A stretch of DNA of 64,000 nt from Microcella alkalica (lineage in GTDB: Bacteria > Actinomycetota > Actinomycetes > Actinomycetales > Microbacteriaceae). Below, piece by piece: positions 23,880 through 35,461 of this stretch (its first letter is position 1; each line of letters starts with the position of its first letter). The position numbers and the translations under genes were made by a program. The notes below the pieces were generated by a model. The model was given only the letters and a program-made list of their open reading frames with translations, was not told where the DNA came from and did not search any database. The stretch is taken from positions 1 through 64,000 of the forward strand of contig NZ_JACGWX010000001.1 in NCBI RefSeq assembly GCF_014137945.1, read 5' to 3'.

Positions 23880-24560
23880 ATGACCCCGCGCATCCTCGTC
23901 GTCGATGACGACACGGCGCTCGCCGAGATGATCGGCATCGTGCTCCGCGGCGAGGGCTACGAGACCGTCTTCTCGCACGATGGGGCGGAGGCGGTCGGCG
24001 CGTTCGAGGAATCCAAGCCCGACCTCGTCCTCCTCGACCTCATGCTGCCGGGCATGGACGGCATCCAGGTGTGTCGCGCGATCCGCGAGACGAGCGGAAC
24101 GCCCATCATCATGCTCACCGCGAAGTCCGACACAGCGGATGTCGTGCAGGGCCTGGAGAGCGGAGCCGACGACTACGTCGTCAAGCCCTTCAACCCCAAG
24201 GAGCTCGTGGCGCGCATCAAGACGCGCCTGCGCCCCTCTCCCGAGGCCGCCGTCTCGACTCTGCCGATCGGTGACCTCGTCATCGACGTCACCGCCCACG
24301 AGGTCAAGCGCGGCGACCAGTCGATCTCGCTCACGCCGCTCGAATTCGACCTGCTGCTCGCGCTCGCGATGAAGCCGAACCAGGTGTTCACGCGCGAGAT
24401 GCTGCTCGAGCAGGTCTGGGGCTACCAGTACAAGGCCGACACGCGCCTGGTCAACGTCCACGTGCAGCGACTGCGCGCGAAGGTCGAGCTCGACCCCGAT
24501 GAGCCCCGCATCGTCATGACCGTGCGCGGCGTGGGCTACCGGGCCGGCGCCACGCTCTGA
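23880..24560 (+). CDS. mtrA: Response regulator MtrA
   Basis: A 226-residue OmpR-family regulator. The receiver domain (residues 1-~115) has the acidic pocket DDD at 9-11, phospho-acceptor Asp53 in LLDLMLPG and the conserved Lys near 103. The C-terminal winged helix (about 130-225) carries LTPLEFDLLLALA and RLVNVHVQRLRAK. It matches MtrA, the conserved actinobacterial regulator of cell division and envelope genes. Order and spacing (mtrB 4 bases downstream, then lpqB) are canonical. GGAGG precedes the ATG. A TAGGCT hexamer at 23807-23812 is a possible -10. Confidence 0.95.
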   Translation: MTPRILVVDDDTALAEMIGIVLRGEGYETVFSHDGAEAVGAFEESKPDLVLLDLMLPGMDGIQVCRAIRETSGTPIIMLTAKSDTADVVQGLESGADDYVVKPFNPKELVARIKTRLRPSPEAAVSTLPIGDLVIDVTAHEVKRGDQSISLTPLEFDLLLALAMKPNQVFTREMLLEQVWGYQYKADTRLVNVHVQRLRAKVELDPDEPRIVMTVRGVGYRAGATL

Positions 24561-24564
24561 TCCG

Positions 24565-26184
24565 ATGCCGCCCTTCGACTGGCGCGACTGGCTCGCCCGG
24601 GCCAGGAGGCTGTGGCGCACCTCCTTGCAGCTGCGCACGGTCGCGATCACGGTCGCGCTGTCGACGGTCGCGGTCACGATCATCTCTGGCTACATGTCGC
24701 TGAGCATCGCCACGAATCTGTACGAGGCACGCAAGCAGCAGGTGCTCGCCGAGGCGCGCCAGGCGACGGCGAGCGCGCAGCAGCTGTTCGACTCATCGGT
24801 GACCCAGACGGGCACGATCGACCTCGAGACGGCGAACTCGACCGCTCAGACGACGATCCGCGCCGCGACCTCTAACCCCGGAGGCACGCAGTACGCGATC
24901 CTCCGCAGCGAGGGGCAGTCCAGCGCCCAGATCATGCAGTCGGTGACGAGCCGTGAGCTCGACATCTCGGTGATCTCGTCCGAGCTCGAGTCGCAGGTTA
25001 CGCGGGGGGACGGCTCGGTGTACGCGCAGGCCGTCTCGCTCTCGACCGCCGCGGGCGTCGACCCCGGTATCGTCGTGGGCGGCGCGATCGAGGTGCCGAC
25101 GGCGGGGCAGTACGAGCTCTACCTCGTCTACAACGTGCGCGACGTGCAGCAGACCCTCGACTTCGTGCAGCAGACGCTCGTCATCGGCTCGCTCCTGCTC
25201 GTCCTCACGATCGGCCTCGTGACGTTCTTCGTCGTCCGGCTCGCGATCGCCCCGGTGCGCGTCGCCGCCGACACCGCCGAGAAGCTCGCCGCGGGCCAGC
25301 TGGAGGAGCGCATCCCCGAGAAGGGCGAGGACGTGATCGCGACCCTCGCGCGCTCGTTCAACCGCATGGCCGACAGCCTGCAGCGGCAGATCACGCAGCT
25401 CGCCGACCTGTCGCGCGTGCAGCAGCGCTTCGTCTCCGACGTCTCGCACGAACTGCGCACCCCGCTCACGACGATCCGCCTCGCGGGCGATGTCCTCTAC
25501 GACCAGCGCGACCAGTTCGCCCCGGCGACCGCGCGCACCGCCGAACTGCTGCACACGCAGGTCGAGCGCTTCGAGTCGATGCTCGGCGACCTGCTCGAGA
25601 TGAGCCGATTCGACGCCGGTGCCGCCCAGCTCGATATCGAGCCGACGAACCTCGTGCGCCTCGTGGAGGACTCGCTAGAGGGCATCCGGCCCCTCGCCGA
25701 GGAGAAGGGCAGCGAGCTACGGCTCGTGGCGCCGGGCGGCTACTTCGAGGCGGATGCCGATGCGCGCCGCCTGCGCCGCATCCTGCAGAATCTGCTCGGC
25801 AACGCCGTCGACCACGGCGAGGGCCGTCCGGTGGTCGTCTACGTCGACTCCGACGCGGACGCCGTCGCGATCGCCGTGCGGGACTACGGCGTCGGCATGA
25901 GCGCCGAGGAGCTCGAGCGGGTCTTCGACCGCTTCTGGCGCGCCGACCCCTCCCGTCAGCGATCGACGGGCGGGACGGGGCTCGGGCTCGCGATCGCGAC
26001 CGAGGACGCGCACCTGCACGGCGGCGCGCTCGACGTGTGGTCGATTGAGGGAGAGGGGTCGTGCTTCCGGCTCACGCTGCCCCGCCGACCGGGCCGGCCG
26101 CTCACCGGCTCGCCCATCGATCTGCCGCCGGTCGATCCGCTCGACGCGGCGCTCGCCGAGATCGGGGGAGGCCCCGATGACTGA
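24565..26184 (+). CDS. mtrB: Sensor histidine kinase MtrB
   Basis: A 539-residue membrane kinase. It has a first membrane span near residues 27-48, an extracytoplasmic sensor region to ~205, a second span near 207-232 and a HAMP linker. The HisKA domain has phospho-acceptor His295 in DVSHELRTPL. The HATPase has an N box (LLGNAVDHG), G1 (DYGVGMS) and G2 (GTGLGLAIA). It is the partner of MtrA, 4 bases upstream. The last 8 bases overlap the lpqB start (ATGACTGA). In mycobacteria and relatives LpqB binds the MtrB sensor region and modulates it, so the coupling is functionally meaningful. Confidence 0.95.
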   Translation: MPPFDWRDWLARARRLWRTSLQLRTVAITVALSTVAVTIISGYMSLSIATNLYEARKQQVLAEARQATASAQQLFDSSVTQTGTIDLETANSTAQTTIRAATSNPGGTQYAILRSEGQSSAQIMQSVTSRELDISVISSELESQVTRGDGSVYAQAVSLSTAAGVDPGIVVGGAIEVPTAGQYELYLVYNVRDVQQTLDFVQQTLVIGSLLLVLTIGLVTFFVVRLAIAPVRVAADTAEKLAAGQLEERIPEKGEDVIATLARSFNRMADSLQRQITQLADLSRVQQRFVSDVSHELRTPLTTIRLAGDVLYDQRDQFAPATARTAELLHTQVERFESMLGDLLEMSRFDAGAAQLDIEPTNLVRLVEDSLEGIRPLAEEKGSELRLVAPGGYFEADADARRLRRILQNLLGNAVDHGEGRPVVVYVDSDADAVAIAVRDYGVGMSAEELERVFDRFWRADPSRQRSTGGTGLGLAIATEDAHLHGGALDVWSIEGEGSCFRLTLPRRPGRPLTGSPIDLPPVDPLDAALAEIGGGPDD

Positions 26185-27874
26185 GCGCCGAGTGCGCGTT
26201 CGGCTGCGCCGCCGCTGGGTCGCGCTCGCCGCGGTCGTGCCTGCGCTGCTGCTCGCGGCCTGCGTGCAGGTGCCGTTCAGCGGCCCCGTCCAGCCCGGCG
26301 GCGAGGTGGAGGGGAACATCGACGCCGAGTTCGACTTCCTGCCATCGGGTCCCGCTGAAGGAGCGAGCCAGGAGGAGATCCTCGCCGGCTTCCTCGCCGC
26401 AACGACCGCGTCGCAGAACAACTACCGCATCGCCAGGCAGTACCTCGCGGAGGACGCGCAGCAGGTGTGGAACCCGTACGCCGGAACGCTCGTCCGCAGC
26501 CGCGAGGGCATCGTCGCCCGCGTCGACGACAGCACGCTGTCGTACACGGCCGCGGTGAGCGCCGAGGTCGACGGGCTGGGGCGCTACAGCTCGGCAGGCG
26601 AGAGCCCTCAGGAGCTCGCGCCGTTCCGCTTCGTGGAGGAGGAGGGCGAGTGGCGCATCGCCGAGCTGCAGGACGGCATCCTGATCTCGCAGCAGGCCTT
26701 CCCCTCCGCCTTCAGCCAGCACTCCGCCTACTACTACGACCCGGCGTTCCAGAACCTCGTCCCCGACCTGCGCTGGTTCCCGACCCGCGCTGAGGTCGCC
26801 TCGCGCATCGTGCGGGCCGTGCTCGAGGCGCCGACGAGCTGGCTGGAAGGGGCGGTCGTCTCCGCGGTGCCCGAGGGCGCTGCGCTCGCCGCCCCCGTCA
26901 CGGTCACGGGCGGCGTGGCTCAGGTCGACCTGACCGACGAAGTTCTGCTCATCGATGATGCGCAGCGCCGGGCGCTCAAGCGTCAGCTCGAGGCGAGCCT
27001 GCGCAATGTCTCCAACGTCGCGAGCGTGCAGCTCACGGTCGATCAGAACCCCGTCCAGGTGACGGACGGCCCTCTCGGGCTCGACGTGCCTCCCCAGGTC
27101 GACGCGCGCCTGCTGGTCCGCACCGAGGAGAGCTTCGGATTCGTCGGGGCGTCCGGCGTCGAGCCCCTCGGCCTCCTGAGCGAGCGCGTGCTCGATCTTC
27201 AGGCGACGGCCGTGACGCTCGGGCCGAGCGGGACCCTCGCGGCGGCGCTCACCGACGCCGGCGTCTGGTCGGTGCGCACGGGGGAGGCCCCCGCTGCGCT
27301 GCTCGACGCGCGCGCCGGACTCATCGCCCCGAGCGTCGACGGCTACAGCTTCCTCTGGACCACGACCGCGAGCGGGGCGGGCGGCATCCGGGCGACTGAG
27401 CTCAACGGCACGATCCACGCCGTCGAAGCGCCGATCGCGGAGGGGGATCGCGTCGTCTCGATCGACGTGTCGCGCGATGACGCGCGCATGCTCCTGCTTC
27501 TCGACGGCGGCAGCGGGCCGCGGCTCGTCGTCGCGGCGATCATCCGCGACGTGCAGTCGAACGTGCCCGTCCGGCTGGGCCGGTTCGAGGAGCTCCCGAT
27601 CGTCGGAGGCACCCCCATCGACGCCGCCTGGGTCGACGAGGTGAGGGTCGCCGCGCTCGTCTCCGATGTGGACGGTGCGCTCGCGCAGCTGCTCGAGATC
27701 GGCGGACGATCGCGCTCGCTCGGACGTCCGGCCGACGCCGTTCAGCTCGTCGGAGGCAATGGCGGGGCGGAGGGTCTGCGAGCCCTCACGGTCGATGGAG
27801 TGGTGCTCGAGCCCCGCGGGTCGGGCTGGCAGAGCACGGGCGCGCGCGCCGTGTTCCTCGGCATCCAGCAGTAG
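26177..27874 (+). CDS. lpqB: Lipoprotein LpqB
   Basis: A 565-residue lipoprotein. It has a basic N-terminus, a hydrophobic segment and lipobox LLAAC with Cys29 as the modified residue. A GerMN-like domain follows (about residues 60-300, including a repeated region around VTVTGGVAQVDLTDEVL) and then a beta-propeller-like C-terminal half. LpqB is the accessory protein of the MtrAB system and interacts with the outside domain of MtrB. The start is chosen at ATG 26177, overlapping the mtrB stop by 8 bases, because it leaves a normal lipoprotein signal; the frame upstream only mirrors mtrB. Confidence 0.95.
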   Translation: MTERRVRVRLRRRWVALAAVVPALLLAACVQVPFSGPVQPGGEVEGNIDAEFDFLPSGPAEGASQEEILAGFLAATTASQNNYRIARQYLAEDAQQVWNPYAGTLVRSREGIVARVDDSTLSYTAAVSAEVDGLGRYSSAGESPQELAPFRFVEEEGEWRIAELQDGILISQQAFPSAFSQHSAYYYDPAFQNLVPDLRWFPTRAEVASRIVRAVLEAPTSWLEGAVVSAVPEGAALAAPVTVTGGVAQVDLTDEVLLIDDAQRRALKRQLEASLRNVSNVASVQLTVDQNPVQVTDGPLGLDVPPQVDARLLVRTEESFGFVGASGVEPLGLLSERVLDLQATAVTLGPSGTLAAALTDAGVWSVRTGEAPAALLDARAGLIAPSVDGYSFLWTTTASGAGGIRATELNGTIHAVEAPIAEGDRVVSIDVSRDDARMLLLLDGGSGPRLVVAAIIRDVQSNVPVRLGRFEELPIVGGTPIDAAWVDEVRVAALVSDVDGALAQLLEIGGRSRSLGRPADAVQLVGGNGGAEGLRALTVDGVVLEPRGSGWQSTGARAVFLGIQQ

Positions 27875-27967
27875 CGCCGCTCCTCCCCGCTGGGGTCCAC
27901 GGCGTCGAATCCCCGACCGCCTGCTCCTCGGCGGCGCGCTCGCCACGCTGCGCGGCACACTCGCCGG

Positions 27968-28804
27968 ATGATCGAACCGCCTCATCCCGTTCGACGCGCG
28001 TCGCTTCCGAGCCCTCTGCGCTCCGCGCTCCTCGATGCGGCGGCGCTCATCGCGCCGATCGACTGCGCGGGATGCGGCTCGCCCGACCGCGCTCTGTGCC
28101 CAGCCTGCGAGGCGGCGCTGGCCCCCGATATCCGAACAGCGCCCCTCGCAGTCGCACCGGGATGGTCGCTCCCGCTCGTCGCCGGCCTCGCCTACGAGGG
28201 AACCGCTCGCGCCGTCGTGCTCGCGCTGAAGGAGGACGGCCGAACCGAGCTCGCTCGTTCGCTGCGAGTGCCGCTGCTCGCTGCGCTCGACCTCGCCTAC
28301 GCGCGGCCGGAGGCCCGGGGTGCCCTCCTCGTTCCCGTCCCCGGATCGCGCGGCGCGCTCGGCCGCCGCGGATTCCACCCGGTCGATCTCATCGCGCGCC
28401 GAGCCGGGCTCGCTACGACGCGGGCGCTCGACATCCGCGGTGAGTCCGGCACGCGCGCGCAGAAGCACAGGTCGCTCGCCGAGCGCACGCGAGAGAGCGC
28501 GGAGCCGGTGGTCGTGCGGGGTCTGCGCGGGTGCTCCGTCGTGCTGCTCGACGACGTCGTGACGAGCGGGGCGACCCTGCGCGCCGCGGCGCGCGCGCTC
28601 GCGCGAGCGGGCGCCGCGGTCGTGGGCTGCGCCGCGATCGCCGCGACGGATCGCCGGGCGGGGGAGTCGGCCATCCCCTGGACGCTCGCACCGGGTCCGG
28701 CGCGCACGGTCAGCACCTCCATAGGCGATGCGGAGGCGACCGCCACCGGCGCGGCGGTGACATTGCGCGCGGGGAGGACTAGCGTGTCGTCATGGAAGGC
28801 GTGA
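27968..28804 (+). CDS. ComF family phosphoribosyltransferase-like protein
   Basis: A 278-residue ComF-type protein. A zinc-finger region CAGCG...LCPAC (two CxxC pairs, residues ~37-51) is followed by a phosphoribosyltransferase fold with PRPP-binding motif VVLLDDVVTSGAT near residues 193-205. ComF proteins are linked to DNA uptake or recombination in competent bacteria, but the role in actinobacteria is unproven. It lies between lpqB (93 bases upstream) and the hibernation factor gene in the canonical order. The extra N-terminal 30 residues are variable, so a later start is possible. Confidence 0.87.
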   Translation: MIEPPHPVRRASLPSPLRSALLDAAALIAPIDCAGCGSPDRALCPACEAALAPDIRTAPLAVAPGWSLPLVAGLAYEGTARAVVLALKEDGRTELARSLRVPLLAALDLAYARPEARGALLVPVPGSRGALGRRGFHPVDLIARRAGLATTRALDIRGESGTRAQKHRSLAERTRESAEPVVVRGLRGCSVVLLDDVVTSGATLRAAARALARAGAAVVGCAAIAATDRRAGESAIPWTLAPGPARTVSTSIGDAEATATGAAVTLRAGRTSVSSWKA

Positions 28805-28838
28805 TCACCGCCTGACCGCAGGCGGCACGCTCAACGGT

Positions 28839-28845
28839 CAAGGAG
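28839..28845 (+). promoter_or_regulatory. Strong ribosome-binding site of hpf
   Basis: AAGGAGG lies 6 bases before the GTG at 28852 and fixes that start. Confidence 0.8.
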
Positions 28846-28851
28846 GTCGAC

Positions 28852-29532
28852 GTGGACATCAGCATCACGGGTCGGAACATCGGGATCACCGACAGGTTCC
28901 GGGACTACGCCACCGAGAAGGCGGAGAAGGTCTCCCACCTCGCCGATCGTGCGCTCGCGCTCGAGATCAAGGTCTCGCGCCACCACGAGAAGGCCGGCGG
29001 GCATGTGGGAGACGACCGTGTGGAGATGACCCTCGTCGGGCCCGGGCCGGTGGTGCGGGCCGAATCGGCGGGCAGCGACAAGTACGTGGCCTTCGATCTG
29101 GCGATCGACAAGCTCCTGGAACGGCTGAGACGAGCCAAGGACAAGAAGAAGGTGCATCGCGGCCAGCATCGGCCCGTGTCTCTGCGCGAGGCGTCCGCTG
29201 ATGGGTTCCGGGTCGTCGACATCACCCCCGCCGACGTCGAGACGATCGAGAAGGTCGCGACCGGCCAGCATCCGATCGTCGAGGAGCCGGCGGTCGAGGG
29301 CGAGGCGTCGTACTCGCCCGTCGTGGTCCGGCAGAAGGTCTTCCCTGCGGTGTCGATGACGGTCGACGAGGCGGTCGATCAGCTCGAGCTCGTGGGCCAC
29401 GACTTCTTCCTGTTCATCGACGCCGCGTCCGACCGCCCGAGCGTCGTCTACCGCCGCACCGGCTGGAACTACGGAGTCATCGGTCTCGAGATCGAGCAGG
29501 AGGCCCCGGCGAAGAGCCGCCGCCGCGGCTGA
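28852..29532 (+). CDS. hpf: Long-form ribosome hibernation promoting factor
   Basis: A 226-residue HPF. The N-terminal S30AE domain (residues 1-~105) binds the small subunit decoding region. A linker follows, then the C-terminal dimerisation domain (about 165-222, VVVRQKVFPAVSMTVDEAVDQ...FLFIDA) that joins two 70S ribosomes into 100S particles in stationary phase. Length and domain order are those of the long form. It precedes secA in the canonical actinobacterial order, but a strong hairpin (29567-29603) separates the two transcription units. Confidence 0.95.
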   Translation: MDISITGRNIGITDRFRDYATEKAEKVSHLADRALALEIKVSRHHEKAGGHVGDDRVEMTLVGPGPVVRAESAGSDKYVAFDLAIDKLLERLRRAKDKKKVHRGQHRPVSLREASADGFRVVDITPADVETIEKVATGQHPIVEEPAVEGEASYSPVVVRQKVFPAVSMTVDEAVDQLELVGHDFFLFIDAASDRPSVVYRRTGWNYGVIGLEIEQEAPAKSRRRG

Positions 29533-29566
29533 GCCGCCGTCGCGGCCGCCGCGTCGCAGGATGCCC

Positions 29567-29603
29567 GGAGCGCCGGGTGCGTAGCTCGCGCACCCGGCGC
29601 TCC
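29567..29603 (+). terminator. hpf terminator hairpin
   Basis: A perfect 15 bp stem, GGAGCGCCGGGTGCG (29567-29581) with CGCACCCGGCGCTCC (29589-29603), with a 7 base loop. It starts 35 bases after the hpf stop. Confidence 0.88.
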
Positions 29604-29637
29604 CGCGTCCGTCACCGGGCCTCCGCCGAGCGCACCT

Positions 29638-29646
29638 TGCTAGCAT
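29638..29646 (+). promoter_or_regulatory. secA promoter (extended -10)
   Basis: TGCTAGCAT is an extended -10 element (TGN plus TAGCAT) after the hpf terminator. It implies a 5' leader of ~105 bases before secA. The -35 region is weak. Confidence 0.5.
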
Positions 29647-29757
29647 GGGCCCGCCGCACCTCGCGGTGGGCCGCCGCATGTCCGGGAATGATCCGTCGCG
29701 GCGACCCCGAGACCTGAGGGCCCCGACTGCGCGGGCTCGATGAGTGGAGTTACCGAA

Positions 29758-32568
<2,811 letters not shown>

Positions 32569-32575
32569 TCGCGCA

Positions 32576-32623
32576 GGTCGCGCGCCCCGCGCCGCTGATC
32601 AGCGGAGGTCGGAGCGCGCGACC
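32576..32623. terminator. Nested inverted repeats between secA and the MFS gene
   Basis: Arms GGTCGCGCGC (32576-32585) and GCGCGCGACC (32614-32623) enclose the 14 bp palindrome CCGCTGATCAGCGG (32592-32605), which covers the MFS stop codon. It probably terminates both convergent genes. Confidence 0.55.
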
Positions 32624-33798
32624 GCGACCGAGGTGCTGCCGAAAAGGACGGCGAGCACCGCGAAGACCGCGCCGGATCCGGCGACCACGGTCGCGGCACC
32701 GATGGCGACGGGGATGATCGACTGGCCGAGCCGGTTGCCTGTCAGCCGGGCGGCGAGCGCCGTGGCGCGCAGCCGGTCCGGAGCGGATCGTGAGACCCAC
32801 GCCTTCGTCACGGGCTGGCCGATCCCGAGAACGACTCCGATGACGGCCATGAGCACGATCGCCGTCCACGCCGACCACGTCGGAGCCATGAGGACGAGCG
32901 CCGACGCGCCGATCCCGCACGCGCCCACGAGCAGCGGCCGACGCCCGAGACGCCGAACGAGCGGACCGATGCCGACGCGCACCGCGAACGAGAGCCCCGC
33001 CCGGATCGCGAGCAGGATGCTCACGAACGCGACCGACCACCCGCGGTCGGCGCCGATGGCCGGAAGGTGGACCGTGAGCACATCGGTCGCGGTGAGCACG
33101 ATGGCGCTGGCCCAGAGCGCCTTTCCCATGTGCGGTGCTCGCAGCACCATGAGGATCCACTCCGGACCGTCGGGCGCGGGTTCGGCCGCTCTCGCCGCAC
33201 CCGCGCCACCGGGATGATGGGGAAGGCGGGTCGCGGCGATGGCCGCCGCTGCGCACAGGCCGCCGGCGAGTAGGAAGGTCGGGGTGGTGCCGAACCGGTC
33301 GTCCGGCGCCGCGAGGTCGAGCGCGATGACGAGCTCGGCGAGCCCCCCCCCGGCGACGAACGGTCCGAGCATCTGTCCGAGCGAGATGGTCGCTCCGAAG
33401 GGGCCGAACCGAGCATCCGCCGCCTCGGAGGGGCCCGCATGCGCGACGATGGCCTGCAGTGTGACGACGGCGAAGATCAGGCCGAGACCGAGCAGCGCAT
33501 GGGCGGCGACGAGCTGGGGGATCGAGGCGGCGATCGCGTGCGCGGCCGCGGCTCCCGCCATGAGGGCGATGCCGCCGATGGTCGTCCCGCGCGCGCCGCG
33601 ACGGTCGACACGCCGGCCCACGGGGATGGCGATGAGGATCGAGAGGGCTCCGAAGGCGAAGGCGACGAGTCCGAGCTGCTCGACCGAGGCATCGGGGCCG
33701 AGCGCGCGATAGGAGGCCATGGGGCGCGACGCGTGCTGAGCGAACTGGACGAGCAGGGCGACGGCGAGCGCGAGGACGACCGTGGGGCGCGCCGCCAT
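32599..33798 (-). CDS. Major facilitator superfamily transporter
   Basis: A 399-residue protein with about 12 hydrophobic segments and the inter-helix 2-3 motif GRRVDRRGARG (near residues 61-71), typical of MFS drug/metabolite exporters. The second half has the equivalent GPLVRRLGRRPLL (near 278-290). The substrate cannot be inferred. It is convergent with secA. A run of nine G on the coding strand (plus-strand C at 33343-33351, residues ~149-152 GGG) is slip-prone: loss or gain of one base would truncate the protein. In this sequence the frame is intact. Confidence 0.87.
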   Translation of the reverse strand: MAARPTVVLALAVALLVQFAQHASRPMASYRALGPDASVEQLGLVAFAFGALSILIAIPVGRRVDRRGARGTTIGGIALMAGAAAAHAIAASIPQLVAAHALLGLGLIFAVVTLQAIVAHAGPSEAADARFGPFGATISLGQMLGPFVAGGGLAELVIALDLAAPDDRFGTTPTFLLAGGLCAAAAIAATRLPHHPGGAGAARAAEPAPDGPEWILMVLRAPHMGKALWASAIVLTATDVLTVHLPAIGADRGWSVAFVSILLAIRAGLSFAVRVGIGPLVRRLGRRPLLVGACGIGASALVLMAPTWSAWTAIVLMAVIGVVLGIGQPVTKAWVSRSAPDRLRATALAARLTGNRLGQSIIPVAIGAATVVAGSGAVFAVLAVLFGSTSVAVARSDLR

Positions 33799-33936
33799 CG
33801 AAGCCTGCCGTCCATCGGTCGTGATCGGCGCCGTGCGCGACCGAAGCTGAGCGAGACGTCGTCTTGCTCAGACGCTGGGCCGTTGGAGGACGTCGGGTCA
33901 ATCGAGGTGGCGCGGCGGTGCCCGACCGTGCGGTTC

Positions 33937-34431
33937 TCAGAGCACGTGGATGGCGCTCGCCCGCCAGCGGCGGTCGAGCCCTTCCAGTCGAACGGCGACG
34001 GCGCGCGACCGCGCGCGGGAGTTGACCACGACGACGGCCTCGATGATGCCGTCGCGGGGCTCGCAGATGATCGTGGAGCCGAGGGCGAACGCCGGCCGCA
34101 CCGCCGGGCGGCCGCGCGCGGCCCGGGCGCGTGCGGAGATGACCTGGCGCTTCAGCAGGGTGGAGTACACGTCATCAGTGACCCAGCGGGCGATCTGCTC
34201 TAGTTCTCGCGCTCCGGCGAGGATCTCGATGACGCACCGCGTGAGGTTCTCGACGAGGGGCCGCGGGTCGGGCAGATCGGCGGTGGAGGTCGGCTGGTAG
34301 TCGAAGAACTCCTCGTGCGCGATGCGGGCGTGGACGGTGCGACCGGATCGGGAGCGAGCGCGGGGCGCGACGGATTCGTCGCGGTCTGCGTCGATGGCGG
34401 GGGACTCCGCAGGTGCGGCGGCAGAGCTCAT
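33937..34431 (-). CDS. Rv3235 family protein
   Basis: A 164-residue protein with a disordered N-terminus, then a conserved domain beginning LVENLTRCVIEILAGARELEQIARWV (quoted to 20: LVENLTRCVIEILAGARELE) and ending in a basic beta-rich segment with WRASAIHVL. This matches the Rv3235-like family found near secA in many actinobacteria. The function is unknown, and a small basic fold without catalytic motif suggests a binding role. GAGGAG precedes the ATG by about 6 bases. Its neighbours run divergently (34617) and in parallel (MFS). Confidence 0.78.
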   Translation of the reverse strand: MSSAAAPAESPAIDADRDESVAPRARSRSGRTVHARIAHEEFFDYQPTSTADLPDPRPLVENLTRCVIEILAGARELEQIARWVTDDVYSTLLKRQVISARARAARGRPAVRPAFALGSTIICEPRDGIIEAVVVVNSRARSRAVAVRLEGLDRRWRASAIHVL

Positions 34432-34604
34432 TCCGACTCCTCATTCTCCGAGGGATCCAGGGGTGCCGCTCGCAGCGCGGGTGGCAGACCGTTGCGTTCA
34501 CCCCCCGTTCGGGGGGCTGGATCACTCAAGCAGAATGATTTCTCAGTGTCCAGGGGGTGGCGCGAACTGTGGAGAACCGTGTCGTGATCGTCGGAGGGCG
34601 TGGC

Positions 34605-34610
34605 TAGCGT
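34605..34610 (+). promoter_or_regulatory. -10 hexamer of leaderless promoter for 34617 gene
   Basis: TAGCGT is followed by six bases and ATG 34617. Confidence 0.55.
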
Positions 34611-34616
34611 CGCCGC

Positions 34617-35201
34617 ATGCGCTGGGACCATCTTTTCGACGACCTCGCCGCGCAGCTCGAGCACGAGCTGCGCGCGGAGGAGGCCGACCTGGAGCATGAG
34701 GAGGAGCGTCTGCGCCTCGGGCGTCTCGCGATCCGCGACCGCATCGCGGCGCTGCAGCGCGCGGCCGATCCCGGGGCGCGGCGCGTCCGCTACCGGTCAC
34801 GATCCGGTGAGGTGCACTCCCTGCGTCCTCTGACGGTCGGACGTGACTGGATGGCTGGCGACCTCGACGACCGGTCGGGAACGCAGGGTGTGGTGCCGTT
34901 CTCGGCTATCGAGGCGCTTCTGATCGACCGCGCGCATGTCGCCGAGTCCCTCGCCGCGAGCCCGGAGGCACCCATCCTCGCAGCGCGGCTCGGCATCGCC
35001 TTCCTGCTGCGCGATCTCTGCCGGCGCCGGACCCCCCTGACGGTCGAGACGACCACCACGAGCGTCACCGGCACGATCGATCGCGTCGGGCGCGACCACT
35101 TCGACGTCGCCGTGCACGAGCTCGACACGCCCCGACGCGAGCGGGACGTCGATCACGTCCGCGTGATCGCGCTCGATCAGGTGCTCGTGCTGCGTCTCTG
35201 A
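34617..35201 (+). CDS. Hypothetical protein with N-terminal coiled coil
   Basis: A 194-residue protein that I do not recognise at family level. Residues ~8-50 are a charged helix rich in Glu, Arg and Leu (LAAQLEHELRAEEADLEHEE) likely to form a coiled coil. Residues ~55-190 alternate hydrophobic and polar residues, as in small beta-barrels. Two segments (RVRYRSRSGEVHSLRPLTVG and TTTTSVTGTIDRVGRDHFDV) look like paired five-stranded OB/LSm-like modules. It is leaderless by promoter spacing. It lies between the Rv3235-like gene and a helix-turn-helix gene, converging on the latter with a 25 base overlap of the coding ends. Confidence 0.65.
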   Translation: MRWDHLFDDLAAQLEHELRAEEADLEHEEERLRLGRLAIRDRIAALQRAADPGARRVRYRSRSGEVHSLRPLTVGRDWMAGDLDDRSGTQGVVPFSAIEALLIDRAHVAESLAASPEAPILAARLGIAFLLRDLCRRRTPLTVETTTTSVTGTIDRVGRDHFDVAVHELDTPRRERDVDHVRVIALDQVLVLRL

Positions 35202-35461
35202 TCGGGGAAGATCTCGGCGACGTCGGCGTACTCCGCTTCGTGCCAAAGGGCGAGGCGACGGCTCTCGTCGTACTTGTCCGAAATGAATGACTCCAGAACG
35301 GCATGCTCGACCCGCCACTGACCGATCGACCCGAGCCGGATCGCCGGCAGCTCACCCGAGCGAACGAGGGCGAGCACTTCGGCCGCCGTGAGGCTGAGCA
35401 CCTCCGCGACATCGGTGAGGGTCAGGAAACGCCCCATCGAGTCTCCGGTCGGGTCAGGCAT
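35177..35461 (-). CDS. MerR/excisionase-type helix-turn-helix protein
   Basis: A 94-residue protein with a single helix-turn-helix of the excisionase/BldC type: FLTLTDVAEVLSLTAAEVLA then VRSGELPAIRLGSIGQWRV with the wing Arg. A short acidic C-terminal helix follows. Such proteins bind DNA as small, often multimeric regulators. The start at ATG 35461 is favoured because GAAGAT (35473-35468) ends 6 bases upstream, a weak leaderless arrangement; ATG 35437 is an alternative that would begin right before the conserved domain. The 3' end overlaps the convergent hypothetical gene by 25 bases. Confidence 0.8.
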   Translation of the reverse strand: MPDPTGDSMGRFLTLTDVAEVLSLTAAEVLALVRSGELPAIRLGSIGQWRVEHAVLESFISDKYDESRRLALWHEAEYADVAEIFPDQRRSTST

